Positions 43,212 through 54,680 of a stretch of 64,000 bases of DNA are shown in pieces. How positions within the stretch are numbered: the stretch's first letter is position 1; every line of letters begins with the position of its first letter. The notes under the pieces are model-generated. The model made no database searches, was not told where the DNA came from, and worked only from the letters and a program-made list of their open reading frames with translations. This DNA comes from Polyporus tsugae (Eukaryota > Basidiomycota > Agaricomycetes > Polyporales > Polyporaceae). Made by a program: the position numbers and the translations under genes. The stretch is taken from positions 620,001-684,000 of the forward strand of contig JAHRBS010000004.1 in the NCBI GenBank assembly GCA_024305745.1, given 5' to 3'.

Positions 43212-43630
43212 TCAGAGCACGACCGTAGGCCTTATACCGTGACGCGATAGCGGCTTTTTACAGGCCTGAATGGCGTCCTCGCGAATCCACAGCAGAATAC
43301 GCGGGCCCGTCATCTTGTCCACGATCACCGGATAAAGCCAGGAATTTTGCCTCTGAAAAGAAGGGGGAAAACACAAGAGGTCGTTTGAGTGACCCCCGGA
43401 AAACCAACCAAACGAGCCCGAGAACTCACCGTGCAAAAGAACGGCGCCTTGGGCTTCCCGTCGGCGATGATGCCGATGCACCAGACGGGCGAGTCTGGCT
43501 GCACGCTCGTGCTTGTGTCGCGCCAGAGCACCTCCATCTTTGTCTGTGGTCGAAGTCCAGCATTTAGAAACATAGTGAGAATGGCAGTTTGGCGATAACT
43601 CACTGCAAATTTCCTTGGGGGGATGGACAT
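43212..43630 (-). CDS. Small protein of unknown function
   Basis: A three-exon model: 43630-43604, 43543-43430 and 43352-43212 (93 aa, introns of 60 and 77 nt, all in frame). The protein begins MSIPPRKFATKMEVLWRD, contains PVWCIGIIADGKPKAPFFC and ends with a basic segment (CKKPLSRHGIRPTVVL). It has no signal peptide or membrane segment and I recognise no family. A TATA box (TATATAAA at 43775-43768 on the minus strand) lies 138 nt upstream of the start, supporting a real gene. Confidence 0.6.
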
Positions 43631-43784
43631 GGTGGCGAAGTGTAGGTGTCGGAGTGTAACTGTGAGTGGGAAGGGGTCCGGGGTCCGGTATGAGAGGCCT
43701 GTCGTCCGGTGAGAACGGCGAGTAGAGAGAGGTCGGTGGTGGAACTGCAGCGGAGAGTCCGCAGAGATTTATATACTTTCTCAA

Positions 43785-44280
43785 GAGGGCTAATGCGTTG
43801 GAGTGGTGCCTCGCTTTTGCACGCTGTTCTGCGCTTTGCTCTTGGTTAGCGCAGTAGGCTGCCTCACTTACCTTTGTCTACGAAGTTGCAGTTGCATAGT
43901 GCCGCCTAGCTTTGGCTAGCGGAGACCCAATGCGCACGGCAGCTATACGGTCAAAGAGACTGAGTCCTGGAAGACGCCTGGGGTCGATGGAGGTTTTGCC
44001 GTGCGGTGTGGTTGCCTACGGCGCAGGTATTTGCGAGCCGTTAGCTTGACTGTTATTGATACGGCAAAGCGAATAACAAAAGAGGACACGACGCGCCAGT
44101 AACAATAACCCTCCGTCTTGTGGGCGTAAATGATTGATTTCAAGGTTCCGCAACGCCAGACTGTCAACGATCAGTGAGTGCACCGTTGAGCTATGACATG
44201 TCCTAGACAAACCTCAATGTTTTGTCGCCATTTACCAAGCTGGATTGATCAGCCCTAGCTTTCTCGCTTTGCTGTGTTAT
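43785..44280. other. No gene recognised
   Basis: Upstream region of the small gene. Contains repeated short words such as TTGGCTAGC/TTGGTTAGC but no gene or clear element. Confidence 0.4.
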
Positions 44281-45000
44281 TTAATGGACGCAAAACAGAA
44301 TGGGAGTGGCGCCCACCGAAGTACAATAGTGACCCGATGGGATCTTGAGTAAGGCGGGAAAGCAGTGCCCCCGCCGCCCTTCCCGAAACGGCAGGCCTTC
44401 AACCTCGCCTCGACCTCGGGCCTCCGCCGCGCAGAGGTAGAGCACGCACCGCACACGTGTTATACCTGAATTAAACGCCGCTGGGAACAGGTTTATCAGC
44501 TGACGAGGATTTGTGTTGGGTAGGGAACCTACCTGCAATATATTGACCACGATGGAGGGTGGCACGGGTAAGCGCAATGTGCCATACATGTGTTCAGTGA
44601 CGGACATAAAAATACAAAGCCCTACGTACCTATCAAGCTAGGTGGAAGGCGCGATAAGCACCACGAGGGGAATGACGGAAATTCCAATACAAGAGATGGA
44701 TTCGACGATGCGCCCATTTGCGATGTACACGTAATAACCTACACACTGACACTCAGCGATCAAGACTCACTGCCATCCCCAACGCCCCTCCCCGCTATTC
44801 CAGAGGTGATTATCGTACAGAATCTCGTGCTGTGCGGGGTTGAACCAACCCCTGTCTAAGAGGCCCTTCGACGGGTATTCCACCGGATACGAAACCTGGC
44901 CGTGAGCCTACGATCGAGTGGCGGCACGACTTAGCGGGACGCCTCGGATGCAAGACAAAAGGGGAGGACTCACCTCTGCGCGAGGTGGATACCTCGTCAT
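44281..45000 (-). CDS. Possible multi-exon gene of unknown function (uncertain model)
   Basis: On the minus strand a short first exon (45000-44974, MTRYPPRAE) is followed by a GTGAGT donor. A second exon would read AHGQVSYPVEYPSKGLLDRG and on to LWNSGEGRWGW, ending at another GTGAGT. Further open sequence exists at 44607-44281, but I could not find a unique splice path joining it. The 27-nt first exon has the same length as that of the neighbouring small gene, but the proteins are not alike. No family is recognised. Confidence 0.3.
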
Positions 45001-45015
45001 ATCAGAGACGGTTCC

Positions 45016-46358
45016 GTGGCGCCATTTCGCAATCGTCTCTTCGCATATACGGACTATGACGCGGTCACCCGCCTGTCCAAGCGAGATGGTTCAGTAACTC
45101 AGAGTCAACGGCCTAACGAGAGCGTAGCAGCAGCGACTCACTTTAAACGAGTGGCGGACGGTATATCGCGGAGAAGACGGCTCAAAGCCATCATTGGTGC
45201 CAGGATTTGTGGGTGCAGGGTTCATAGTTTCGCGGGTCGTCTACTAAAACCCAATCAGTGGCTCAATGGACAAGCCGAGGGACAACCGGTGGACCCACTG
45301 CCACTTGCGCATTTGGGCCTTATCAATATCTCAACCAAATAGACTGCAACGTTGCCGTAGACGTGGCCCGGCGTCGTCCTGCCTCCGAGAGGACGGGATT
45401 CAACAAGGCAGTGTCGCCGCGGCGTGACGTCGTCCACTTTCACTCGGCGGGGCAACTGGGATCGACCATCTGTCCGCGGCACCTCGTGGGTTTGGCTCGT
45501 GCATACCCTCTCAGGGTCCTTCGGTGGCAATCCACCGAACTGCCCCACGCAGGAGAGGTCGGCGTCGGCGGCAAAGCCGCAGGGTAGCGCCAGAAGGCTG
45601 CATGTGAACGGAACGTCGACGGAAGGAGCCTGGGTCTCGCAACTCAGCATAGGCGCATGACTGTCCACATATTGTGTGAACGCACTGTAAATGTTCTCCA
45701 GGAGAGCTGGTGACAAGCCACCTCGCGGATGGTGGCTAACGGGGCGGTCTAGCGCTCGACCGCGCGGCGTAGATTGGATGGCGACATCGCGATCACCGGA
45801 ATCGCTGCCTGACACAGACTTGAATCGTAACGATCAAAAACTATGTCTCTGGAGGTTTTCACGCTCACCTAGGTCTCCTTTCTCAACCTTATAGTCTAGG
45901 GAATGGATAGACAGTACTAAGGGTCGCCTAGGATACCACGTTTGGTTGACTTCGAGGCCTCTGCGGCACAAAATTCATTGACAGGGCTTCAACATGGAAA
46001 AAACCAGCGTAGTTGAGCCTTCGCGGAAGCAGCGGCCGGGTTGTCGACGTCGTCCAGCTAGTTGGCAAAAGTGATGGTGGATACTGAACCACAAATGAAG
46101 CGGCAGGCTGTCGACGCCCATAAGCGCCCATGCGGCTGCAGATGTCATTCGCAGGACACATGTGGACACACATTCATTCGTCATGTCTGCCATGGACGGC
46201 TATTGGGCAGTTGTCAAGGGCATAACAGGGCGGTCGTGAATACTGTATGCCATTGCGACTGAAAGGTAGTACCAGATGTCCGCGGCTGCGCGTAATGGCC
46301 CTGTCGGCCTGCTCATTTTTGATGATCTACACAAAGCTTAGAGGATACATGTGTACAT
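45016..46358. other. No gene supported
   Basis: A GC-rich part (45250-45820) is open on both strands without recognisable motifs. The rest has only short frames. The right end is the 3' flank of the uS8 gene. Confidence 0.4.
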
Positions 46359-47185
46359 CTAGTAAACATAGCCCAGGAGCTTGCCACCAACGTTCTTGCG
46401 ACGCGCCTCCTCGTGGTCGAGAATACCCGACGAAGTCGTCTGCACACAAAGCACAGCTCAATTACAATATCGGAGCAGCATAGAGACGACGACGTACGAG
46501 AATAATGATTCCAAAGCCACGAGCGGGGAGGAGTAAGTTGACCCAGGTCTCGATCTGGTTGACCTGAACGTTGTATCGCGGCGAGATGACGCCGGTCTTG
46601 TTCAGGCGACCGTTAAGCTGGATGACGATTTTGCCCGAACGGTGATCATCGACGATCTCGAACTCGCCAATGTAGCCTATGAGGAGTTACTATGTTAGCA
46701 GCCATCCAGAAATAAGCTTAAAGAGGCGAGGTGAATGGGGATGGAGTGTAAGTGAAACTATTATAAGTGTCCCCTCTACAGTGAGTACCAGTCCGTGGAC
46801 AGATGGGAGCAGTACTGTAATGGTTTTGAGAGAGATTTAATATATCGGAGCATTAAAACGAGGGGCGGGTGGAGGCAAAACCTCGTCGATCGTAGTTATT
46901 ACTCCGAGTGTTCATCATTCAAGTCCAGTTCCGCAGGATGGGATGGGAGATATAGTGGCGGAAAAAGATGCGCAGGGAAGTGCAAAGTATAACACACTCA
47001 CCATGACGCTGCATGACAGAAAGGAACTTGACGATGACCTTCGAGGAAGGACGGATGAGTACCTGGCGCTTGCCACGGCGCTCGGCGTTGACGATGTTGT
47101 TCTACACAGGAGATCAGCACATCCTGCCGCCATATAAACCGACACCACTCACCAAGCAGTCGTTAAGGACAGATACGCGAACCAT
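46359..47185 (-). CDS. RPS22: 40S ribosomal protein uS8 (S22/S15A)
   Basis: Exons 47185-47153, 47101-47002, 46676-46498 and 46439-46359 give exactly 130 aa, the family length. uS8 binds 18S rRNA in the small-subunit body. The protein starts [20 protein letters not shown] and continues through [57 protein letters not shown] and [17 protein letters not shown], ending GYVY. Intron 2 is 325 nt, much longer than the others (51 and 58 nt). The gene is divergent from the eS17 gene, sharing 419 bp of upstream sequence, so the two are probably co-regulated. The symbol follows yeast usage. Confidence 0.95.
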
Positions 47186-47604
47186 GGTGGATGAGTAAGA
47201 GAGGCCGGAGAAGGGACTAGGGATACAAGAGCCGTGGTAAGTAAACTTGCAACGCTCGTCTGAGTGTCGTGCTACAGAAAGCGCGATTCAAGACGAGCTA
47301 GATCACAGTGCGAGACGGTGAAAGAACAGTCGTCAAGCGCTGTCTGCGGCAACACATTGAAGAACCAGCGTGCATCATTCACCTTGAGAGGGTCTTGAGG
47401 CGGCGGCGACGGCGACGGGGGAATGAGGCTGGTGGGCCTGCTGGCGCCTCCGCTCCCATTTCCATGCGCGCTTGGTGGCTGAGCAACTGTATAGTTCCCG
47501 CCCAGCCACCCGGCGTTCGCCGACCCAGTCCCGCTGAAGCTCCCAGTCTAGCTCGCCGTCGTCTACATCAAGCTCAAGCCCCTCAACCCTCCGCAAGATA
47601 CACC
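47186..47604. promoter_or_regulatory. Shared upstream region of two divergent ribosomal protein genes
   Basis: 419 bp between the start codons of uS8 (leftward) and eS17 (rightward). No TATA box is evident near either start. A GC-rich CGGCGG/GGCGAC tract lies near 47400-47430, and CCCGCCCAGCCACCC near 47500. Bidirectional use is inferred from the arrangement. Confidence 0.6.
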
Positions 47605-48354
47605 ATGGTGCGTGCTGAGACTATGCCAGTCTGCTCAATAGTCGATCTGACGTTTGTCTGCTCGTTTTCAGGGTCGCGTACGCACCAAGACCACTAAAAG
47701 GGCCTCCCGTGTCCTCATCGAGAAGTAGTGAGTGTCCGATTGGTGGAACAACCCACAACCTGCGAGGAAGGGACACAGTGGGAATGATAAGGGCAAGAGA
47801 ACTTATGCACAACCCCCAGCTACCCCCGTCTCACTCTCGATTTCCACACCAACAAGCGTATCATCGATGAAGTTGTGCGTGTTCCCCTGCAATCCGGGTT
47901 CGTCCAGATCAGTTATTAACTGGCTGCCATCTATCCGACTAGGCTGTCGTCCCCTCGAAACGCCTTCGGAACAAGGTCGCCGGCTTCACGACACACTTGA
48001 TGAAGCGTATCCAGAAGGGTCCCGTCCGCGGCATCTCCTTCAAGCTCCAGGAGGAGGAGCGCGAGCGCAAGGACAACTACGTCCCCGAGGTCTCCGCCCT
48101 CGACATCAACACCAACCCTCTGGAGATCGACCCCGACACCAAGGTGCGTCCCTGCCATCCGGCTCCTTAGTTGAACTTGACTATCGTACTCACTTTTCGC
48201 GGTTGGACAACAGGACCTCCTCCACTCGCTCAACTTCGACTCCATCCCCTTCTCCGTCGTCCAGCCCGCAACGCAGCAGGCCGAGCGGGGACCCCGGAGG
48301 GAACGCCGCAACGTCCCAGGTGCCGGTGCCGGTGCTGGTGCTGGCCGCTCGTGA
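47605..48354 (+). CDS. RPS17: 40S ribosomal protein eS17
   Basis: Exons 47605-47607 (the ATG alone), 47672-47727, 47820-47874, 47943-48143 and 48214-48354 (151 aa). eS17 is a small-subunit protein of the beak/head region. It reads [60 protein letters not shown] and [20 protein letters not shown], with a Gly/Ala-rich tail ([13 protein letters not shown]). The first exon consisting only of the start codon is typical of several fungal ribosomal protein genes. A larger open frame across these introns on the same strand is a shadow. Confidence 0.95.
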
Positions 48355-48818
48355 GCGGGTGGGTCCGCAGAAGGACTTCCGTTGCACTTGGGCTCCTATG
48401 CGTTATGACTGCTATGCTCCGTATTGCTACTGCAAAGATGATGATGGTTGGGGCCCTCGGAGCGTAGCCCCCGTCCGGCTGCTGGTCGTCGCTATCCTAC
48501 CCTCACATACACATGTACTTGCCTTTCTACGAAGACTGGGCGGGCAGTCTCCTTGTAAAATTGAGCCATGCAAGATCAAATCCAGGCATACAGCTCGAAA
48601 GACGTTCCGTGCGACGGGTTTGGCCGAACCTATCGAAGGACGATGGATTCCACTGTGGGTCATGTTTTGGCATGCTCGTCTTCACTGTTCACGTCAACGC
48701 GACCTGCACGTCAAACATACCACATAAGCGAACGAGCAAGGAAACATCTTCAATTTTATAGTATACAACAGACGGCTGGTACTGACTACACAAGCATCCA
48801 TCGTTACACCATCCTGGT
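48355..48818. other. 3' flanks of the eS17 and SRP68 genes
   Basis: The two genes converge here; no further gene was seen. Confidence 0.5.
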
Positions 48819-50987
48819 CTAGCGTCTGCCCCACCATCCTCCAAGCAGATTGCTCAAACCACCACGACCTTGGGGCGTAGGTTCCGGCGTAGCAGCCCTC
48901 TCGTTCTCCTCAACCTTAGCCTTCTGCACCTGCGTCTTCTTCTCCGCGACCTTGGGCGCAGGCGCAGCGACAGGGACGGCCGCAGTGGCGGGAGCCTTGC
49001 CCGCGCGCTCCTGGAGGCGGTCCATGTCCAAGTTGATGTAGTTGACTGCGATGTCGAAAAAGAGCGGCTTCTTGTGCGCCTTGCCGCTCTCCGCGTCGAG
49101 CGTGCCGCCGTTGTACGCGAACCAGTCCGCCTTGAAGCCCGTCTCGTCGAGCGCGAGCTCCTCCTCGAGCCCATCGAGGTCCGCGAGCGCGAGCGGGTAG
49201 AACGCGGGCTCCCCGGTGGTGTCGTTGATCGCGTCCGTGTCGACCGTCGGCGCGAGCATCGCGCGGCACTCGCGCAGGTTGAGCGTGGCGTGCTGCGTGA
49301 GCGAGAGCGCCTCGGCGTACTTCTTGGGCGGGGCGTAGCACCACGCGAGGTAGTAGCACCGGCGCGCCTTGGTGAACGAGAGGCGGGCGTCGACGGCGGC
49401 GGCGAGGTCGGGGCTATCGTCGACGATGGAGAGCGTGCGCATCTGTTCGAGCGACTGGAGCACGGAGTCGAGCAACTTCACGATGGCGGGGTACAGGCGT
49501 GCGTCGACTTGCACCCGGCGCGAGGCGTTGCCGGCGTCGCGCTGGCTTTTCTGCGCGGCGTGGAGCTGGTGGAGGAGTGCGGATGTGAGGAGAAGATCGC
49601 GCTGCACGCGGCGGGAGAGGAGCTGATAGACGATGTATGCGTGCACGAACTGGTTGTCGCGCGTTCCTGCAGCAGCGGTCGTCCCGCTCAACTGCGCGAT
49701 ATTTTCAGTGTCTAGGTGGAGGAGTGGCAAACGGAGGAGCAAGACGTACCTTCTGCGCCTCCACAAGCTTGCGAGCGACGTCCTCTGCCTCGCTGAGTGC
49801 GAGCAGGATAGCGTCGTACGAAGCGACACCACGTTTCGACCGTGCTCCTTTGCCCAGCTTTCCTTTCTTGCTCTTGTCCTCTGACGTGGGCTGCTCGCCC
49901 TTGTCCTCGACCTTGTCCGATTCCACCAGCCTCTCTTGCGCCTCCTGGACCTTCAGCAGCACGTCCACCAACTCAGGATTACGGACCGGCACCGGCTCGC
50001 CCTCCCACAGCAGCTCCTTGAGCTTGCCCTTGTTTTCGCCAGCCGTCCCGCTCTCCTCCTTCAAGCGTGCGAGGACCGCATCGCAGTCCTGCACAAGGGC
50101 GTTTCTGTGCTTCGGCGCAACATCTGCGACGACCGCGTCGACGTCGTATGCCTTGTCCCTGCGGAGCTCGTGGGCGGCATGGCGGATCTCTGGACCAATC
50201 TCGTCCGCGAACGCGATGGCAAGGGCCTGAGCACGACTCGTTGCCGCGGCGGACGCGAGTGCGTCGAGCAGGTCGCGCGCGACGCTCAGCTGCACGAGCG
50301 CGTCGTCGAACTCGTAGCGCTGCCGGAGGAAGCGGCCGTTGAGGATGAGGGTGTACGTAGTGATCTGCGTGAGGTCCTCCGCGGAGAGCCGCGCCTGGGC
50401 ATAGAGGGCCTGACAGTGGGAGAGGAGCTGCGTCGCCCAGTGGATCGCACGGCGCATCCGGCGGGTCGCGTGCTTGCGGTTGGCGTTGGACTGCTTTTCT
50501 GCTTGCGCTGCGGCGGCGTCCTTGAGGGATCTTGTGTCGTTTGCGAGCTTGAGAGAAAGTTGGTGCATTTCTTGGGCGTGCGCCCACGCACGTTCTGCCT
50601 CGAACAAGAGCAGTTGCAAACTAGGGAACATTGAAGGACTGTGCAGATTCAATGGGACCTGAGAACTTACTGTCCCTCCTTGATTGTGTCGAGGCTCATT
50701 GGAGGGAACTTCTTGAATTCGCGACCCCTCCCGTATGTCATCTTGAGCGATGAGCGCAGCCGATGCGTACGGTTGTAACAGTGTTTTCTACGGCATCGTT
50801 CGCATAAATATTTCAAGAGCTTTGTCTGAAAGGTACCTGTAACGTTCGTAGTCATTGTATCGCAGACCATACGCGTTCCGCTGCTCGTTGGCGATGAGGA
50901 GCGCTATTCCCGAATCAGTCCCTCCACATCCAGCGATCTCGTAACCACCAGCATACCCTGAAAGTGCAGTTTGGGCTTTTCAGACAT
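48819..50987 (-). CDS. SRP68: Signal recognition particle subunit SRP68
   Basis: Exons 50987-50957, 50903-50837, 50787-50671, 50620-49750 and 49691-48819 (652 aa; human SRP68 is of similar size). SRP68 binds SRP RNA and pairs with SRP72 in cotranslational ER targeting. The RNA-binding N-terminal part shows NAYGLRYNDYERYRKHC, THRLRSSLKMTYGRGREFKK and FPPMSL. The middle is helical and rich in Lys/Glu (KVEDKGEQPTSEDKSKKGK). The C-terminal half has LAWCYAPPKKYAEALSLTQH, and FFDIAVNYINLDMDRLQER precedes an Ala/Pro-rich linker and the tail GGLSNLLGGWWGRR. It is divergent from GET3 with 202 bp between starts. Antisense frames are long because the DNA is GC-rich. Confidence 0.92.
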
Positions 50988-51189
50988 GTCCTGGAGCGAG
51001 TGAGACGAGAAGCAGGGAGATTTGGGCAGAAGGTGCTAGCACCAACGCGGTCGTGGAAGAGTGTACGAGCCAAGATGTGTCCGCGGCTATCAGCCACTAC
51101 TTCATCTGCACCTCCACCACTCCTCCCCACAATCTCCTCACCCTCTTGTGATCTCTCTTGTTTGTCGTTCTACTCTATCTGGCATCGAC
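50988..51189. promoter_or_regulatory. Shared upstream region of SRP68 and GET3
   Basis: 202 bp separate the two start codons. The side near GET3 is pyrimidine-rich (CTCCACCACTCCTCCCC). No TATA box was found. The short distance makes a bidirectional promoter likely. Confidence 0.55.
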
Positions 51190-52580
51190 ATGGCCGACGA
51201 ATTGCTCGAACCCACCCTGCAGAACATCCTTGAACAAAAGTCGCTCAAGTGGATCTTTTGCGGTATGTCTCTCAGCCACATCCGTGCATTCATGCTCTGA
51301 TACCGTGTCTTGCAGGTGGAAAGGGTGGTGTCGGTATGTTTTACATCACCACGCAACGTATGACTCGCATTTCATGAGAGTGGCGCGCCAGGGAAGACCA
51401 CGACTTCATGTTCCCTCGCCATTCAGTTGGCATCGTGCCGTGAATCCGTCCTATTGATCGTGAGCTCAGCAACATTCGTGCTTGGTCGACCTAAGGTTAA
51501 CCTTCCGGACGCAGTCGACGGATCCAGCGCACAACTTGTCCGACGCGTTCGGCCAGAAGTTCTCGAAGGAGGCGACGAAGGTCAACGGCTTTGACAACCT
51601 CTCCGCGATGGAGATCGACCCGACGAGTGCCATCCAAGAGATGGTAGAGCAGTGTAGGTCCCTATATGCTCGCTCAGACCAAGCCTCCCCTCATCTCGTC
51701 CCAGCGGACTCGAACGGCATGATGGGAAGCATGATGCAGGACCTCGCGTTCGCCATCCCAGGTGTGGATGAAGCCATGAGCTTTGCCGAGATTATGAAGT
51801 ACGTGTCCCCTACTGTTCGGTATCTCCACCCCCTCGTTGAGATGCTCTCGGCAAAGGCACGTCAAGTCCATGGAGTACTCGGTCATCGTCTTCGACACGG
51901 CACCAACAGGGCACACCCTCCGTTTCCTCTCCTTCCCTACCGTGCTCGAGAAGGCCCTCGGCAAGCTCAGCGCACTGAGCGGACGGATCGGGCCTATGAT
52001 CAGCCAAATGACGAGCCTCATGGGCGGCCAGGCCGATGCACCCGAAGATATGTTCGCGAAGCTTGAGTCGATGCGTGCCATCATCACGGAGGTGAACACG
52101 CAATTCAAGGATCCTGTACGTACTTCATGCGAACCTTCAAAGAAGAGGAAAATTCGTTTGGGGCGCGCTCACTCACGCATACATGCGCCCTATAGGAGAA
52201 GACGACGTTCGTCTGCGTCTGCATCTCCGAGTTCTTGTCGTTATACGAGACGGAGCGTCTAGTGCAAGAACTCACCGCGTACGAGATCGACACACACAAC
52301 ATTGTCGTCAACCAATTGCTCTTCCCTAAGACAGGTACCCGGTCTAGTCCCCCTTTCTCGCCCCGTGTCTCACCTTGCTCGGCGTTGTACAGACTCGAAC
52401 TGCGAGCACTGTCAAGTACGACACAAGATGCAGCAGAAGTACCTGAAGGAGGCGCACGAGCTCTACGACGAGTTCTTCCACATCGTCCAACTTCCTCTAC
52501 TCACGGAGGAGGTTCGTGGTCCGGAGAAGCTTAAGGCCTTCAGTAAAATGCTTGTCGAGCCATACGCTCCCGCGCAGTGA
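51190..52580 (+). CDS. GET3: ATPase GET3 (TRC40/ASNA1), tail-anchored protein targeting
   Basis: Eight exons: 51190-51262, 51316-51333 (18 nt), 51392-51459, 51515-51653, 51705-51798, 51857-52115, 52196-52334 and 52393-52580 (325 aa). GET3 is a dimeric ATPase that carries tail-anchored membrane proteins to the ER receptor. The P-loop [16 protein letters not shown] is assembled across exons 1-3, most of it in the 18-nt microexon. Other signatures are [19 protein letters not shown], the switch motif [29 protein letters not shown] and the zinc-binding CEHC. The Met-rich substrate groove ([18 protein letters not shown]) is present. It is divergent from SRP68 and convergent with F-box gene 4. Confidence 0.95.
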
Positions 52581-52740
52581 CCTAGATACTTGTAGGTATA
52601 CCACATGGCGGACACTATAATATTATCAAGGTTGCATTGGAGGCCAAGAAAATCTGTTCATTGTGCACATCACCTTCAGATTCCAAGCGCAAGGTCAGTG
52701 CTCTATATTGGCGTTAAGGAACGTTGACTGACGAGCAGCG

Positions 52741-54680
52741 TCACCACAGCGAACCATGCCAAGTACTGCTTCCACCGGGACCTGCATAGGGCTCCGTGCA
52801 GTACTCTGGGAGAGGCATCGTAGGAATGCTGTCAATGTGCTGAAATGTGACCGTCGGAAAGTGGGCCTTCAATCGTGCAAGGTCCTTCCCATCCACCAAA
52901 AACCGCCGCGTCATCTGCAAGAGGACGTTCTCGAAGTATCCATACGCCCCAGCCCCCACCTGGTCCAGCAGATTCGTCAGGCGAATTTCCTCCGCCGACG
53001 TGGTGTCAGCAGTCCGAGTCGCACGGTTTCCGCACACGATGCGCAGTGTCTTGAGCCTGTGCGACGCAAAGTCCGGATTGTGTGCGCTCGGGCAGACGCT
53101 GAGATCCAGCTCGAGCTCGGACCGCACCCTGGTCACGACGTCGACGAAGACGATCGTCTCTAACGCGGGCAGGCCTGCGATGGTCGCCTTGAAAGATTCA
53201 GTGAGCTCGCGGTAGTGCTCCCTTCCGGGAGGCAGGCCCGTGATCCAGATCTCCCGCACGGCGTGAAAGTAAATGGGGTCACACAAAATGGACCCAAGAA
53301 ACCCTTCTGGGAGTCCTTCCCCCTCGTCCCCCTCGTCCTCCTCGTCCGGCTCGACGTTCATGTCCTGGAACAAGGCGGTGGAGACGTGGAATGTGCCTTT
53401 TGGTCCTGTGGCGGTCATGGTGACGTACTGATGGCGGCCGCTCTTCGGATGTGGATGCAACAGGATAGATAGGTGGGATGCCACTCCCTTGGTGACGAGG
53501 AAAAGTGGTGGTCCGAGTTCGGACACGGCGTTATCCATAATTTTGAGGCCAAGATTTTGCAATGCGATGGGTCGGTGGTTCCAATCTTTCAAGGGAAAGA
53601 CGGAAAGGTAAAACTCCAGGATGGGGTCGTAGAATTGGGGTAGCTGGAGAGCCACCCTGCAGAGGCGGTTGAGAGTGAGGGGATGGGCAAGAGGTTGGGG
53701 TAAGTTCATGTCTGAGCTCGTCAGTGGGTAGTGGATGGCGATGCTCTCGAGGTTCGGACAACGGGAAAGAAGGCCTGCGGTGTCAGAGTGGCATTCAAGA
53801 ACGTAGACGTCGGAAAGGGCCAAGTGGGTAAGGTGCGGGAATGCGTTGGTGGGCATGAACGTCACGGACTGCAACATCATGTGCCGCAATCTGGGAGCGT
53901 CGTCGAGCGAGAACGGGCACGCATCACTGATGTCTGTGAAAACATGGGAGATGGACAGAGATTCCAGAAGCGGCATCCCCGTTCGGAAGTATTGACGAAT
54001 CTTTGCAATATCATCTCGAAACTGAAGAATGCGAAGATTCAGAACGTGAAGTTCCCGTATGCGAGACGCGTCCACTTCATCGGGGTTGCCCAAGGCCCCT
54101 ACTCCCAAAGTGCCATCGATAACGACGACCAAGGGCATATCGCAATCTTCACGAAGTAGAACAGGTGGGAGTCCGTATCGCCGGGCAGGAGAGACAGTCT
54201 TCCACAGGGACTTGTGAGATAACGCGATCCGGCGGAGCTGACGGCAGGTTTGTAGAACGGGTGTCAACATGGACGTGTCTGTCGCGCTACTGCGCCAGGA
54301 TGGCCGGAAGTCGTCATGGTCGTCGGATAGTGGGCCGGGAACATGTTCTAGAATTTGTTGCAGAATCTCTGCGGGGAACTGGAACAACGGGACACGGCGG
54401 TTCAAATCTTCGCGCAAAGTCGCAGAGACTCCGATGAGGATATTGGCGACGTTTGCGATCTAGAGAGCCTCAATATCAGCTTATGCGACATGATATACCC
54501 TAGTGGCGCGACCGAGGATAGTACTGATGCTCACAGATTCGCTACTATGAAAACGGTTTGAAGTCATCAGGGCGAATGCGGCAGTGCTGAACACGCAGAG
54601 AAGACATACGACATAGTGGACTGCGCTCGGCGCTCGACATGGTTACGTAGAGCTTCTGCTAGCTCTTGCATGTTGGACAT
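52741..54680 (-). CDS. F-box protein, paralogue 4
   Basis: Exons 54680-54610, 54544-54535 (10 nt) and 54459-52741 (599 aa). Exon 1 encodes MSNMQELAEALRNHVERRAQ, the microexon gives SSES, then IANVANILIGVSATLREDLN and the F-box-like LFQFPAEILQQILEHVPGP. LRR-like segments include PHLTHLALSDVYVLECH and RCPNLESIAIHYPL. An acidic insert (EPDEEDEGDEGEGLPEG) and the VREIWITGLPPGREH motif precede the tail GAYGYFENVLLQMTRRFLVD, and the protein ends SLW. Closest to paralogue 5 in wording. Introns 65 and 75 nt. Presumed SCF substrate receptor; substrate unknown. Confidence 0.85.

Noticed and set aside
45255..45815. 186-codon minus-strand frame in a GC-rich stretch
   Set aside because: It lacks an ATG start, motifs and splice support, and the opposite strand is also open. 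It remains possible but unsupported.
46900..46920. C/D-box snoRNA in the uS8 intron
   Set aside because: A C-box-like ATGATGA exists, but no D box was found at a suitable distance.
47732..48727. 331-codon frame running through the eS17 gene
   Set aside because: It reads across introns in the wrong frame. The spliced model gives a complete eS17 protein.
48870..49715. 281-codon open frame on the plus strand within the SRP68 gene
   Set aside because: Antisense shadow of a GC-rich exon. The translation is Arg/Glu-rich without motifs, whereas the other strand encodes SRP68.
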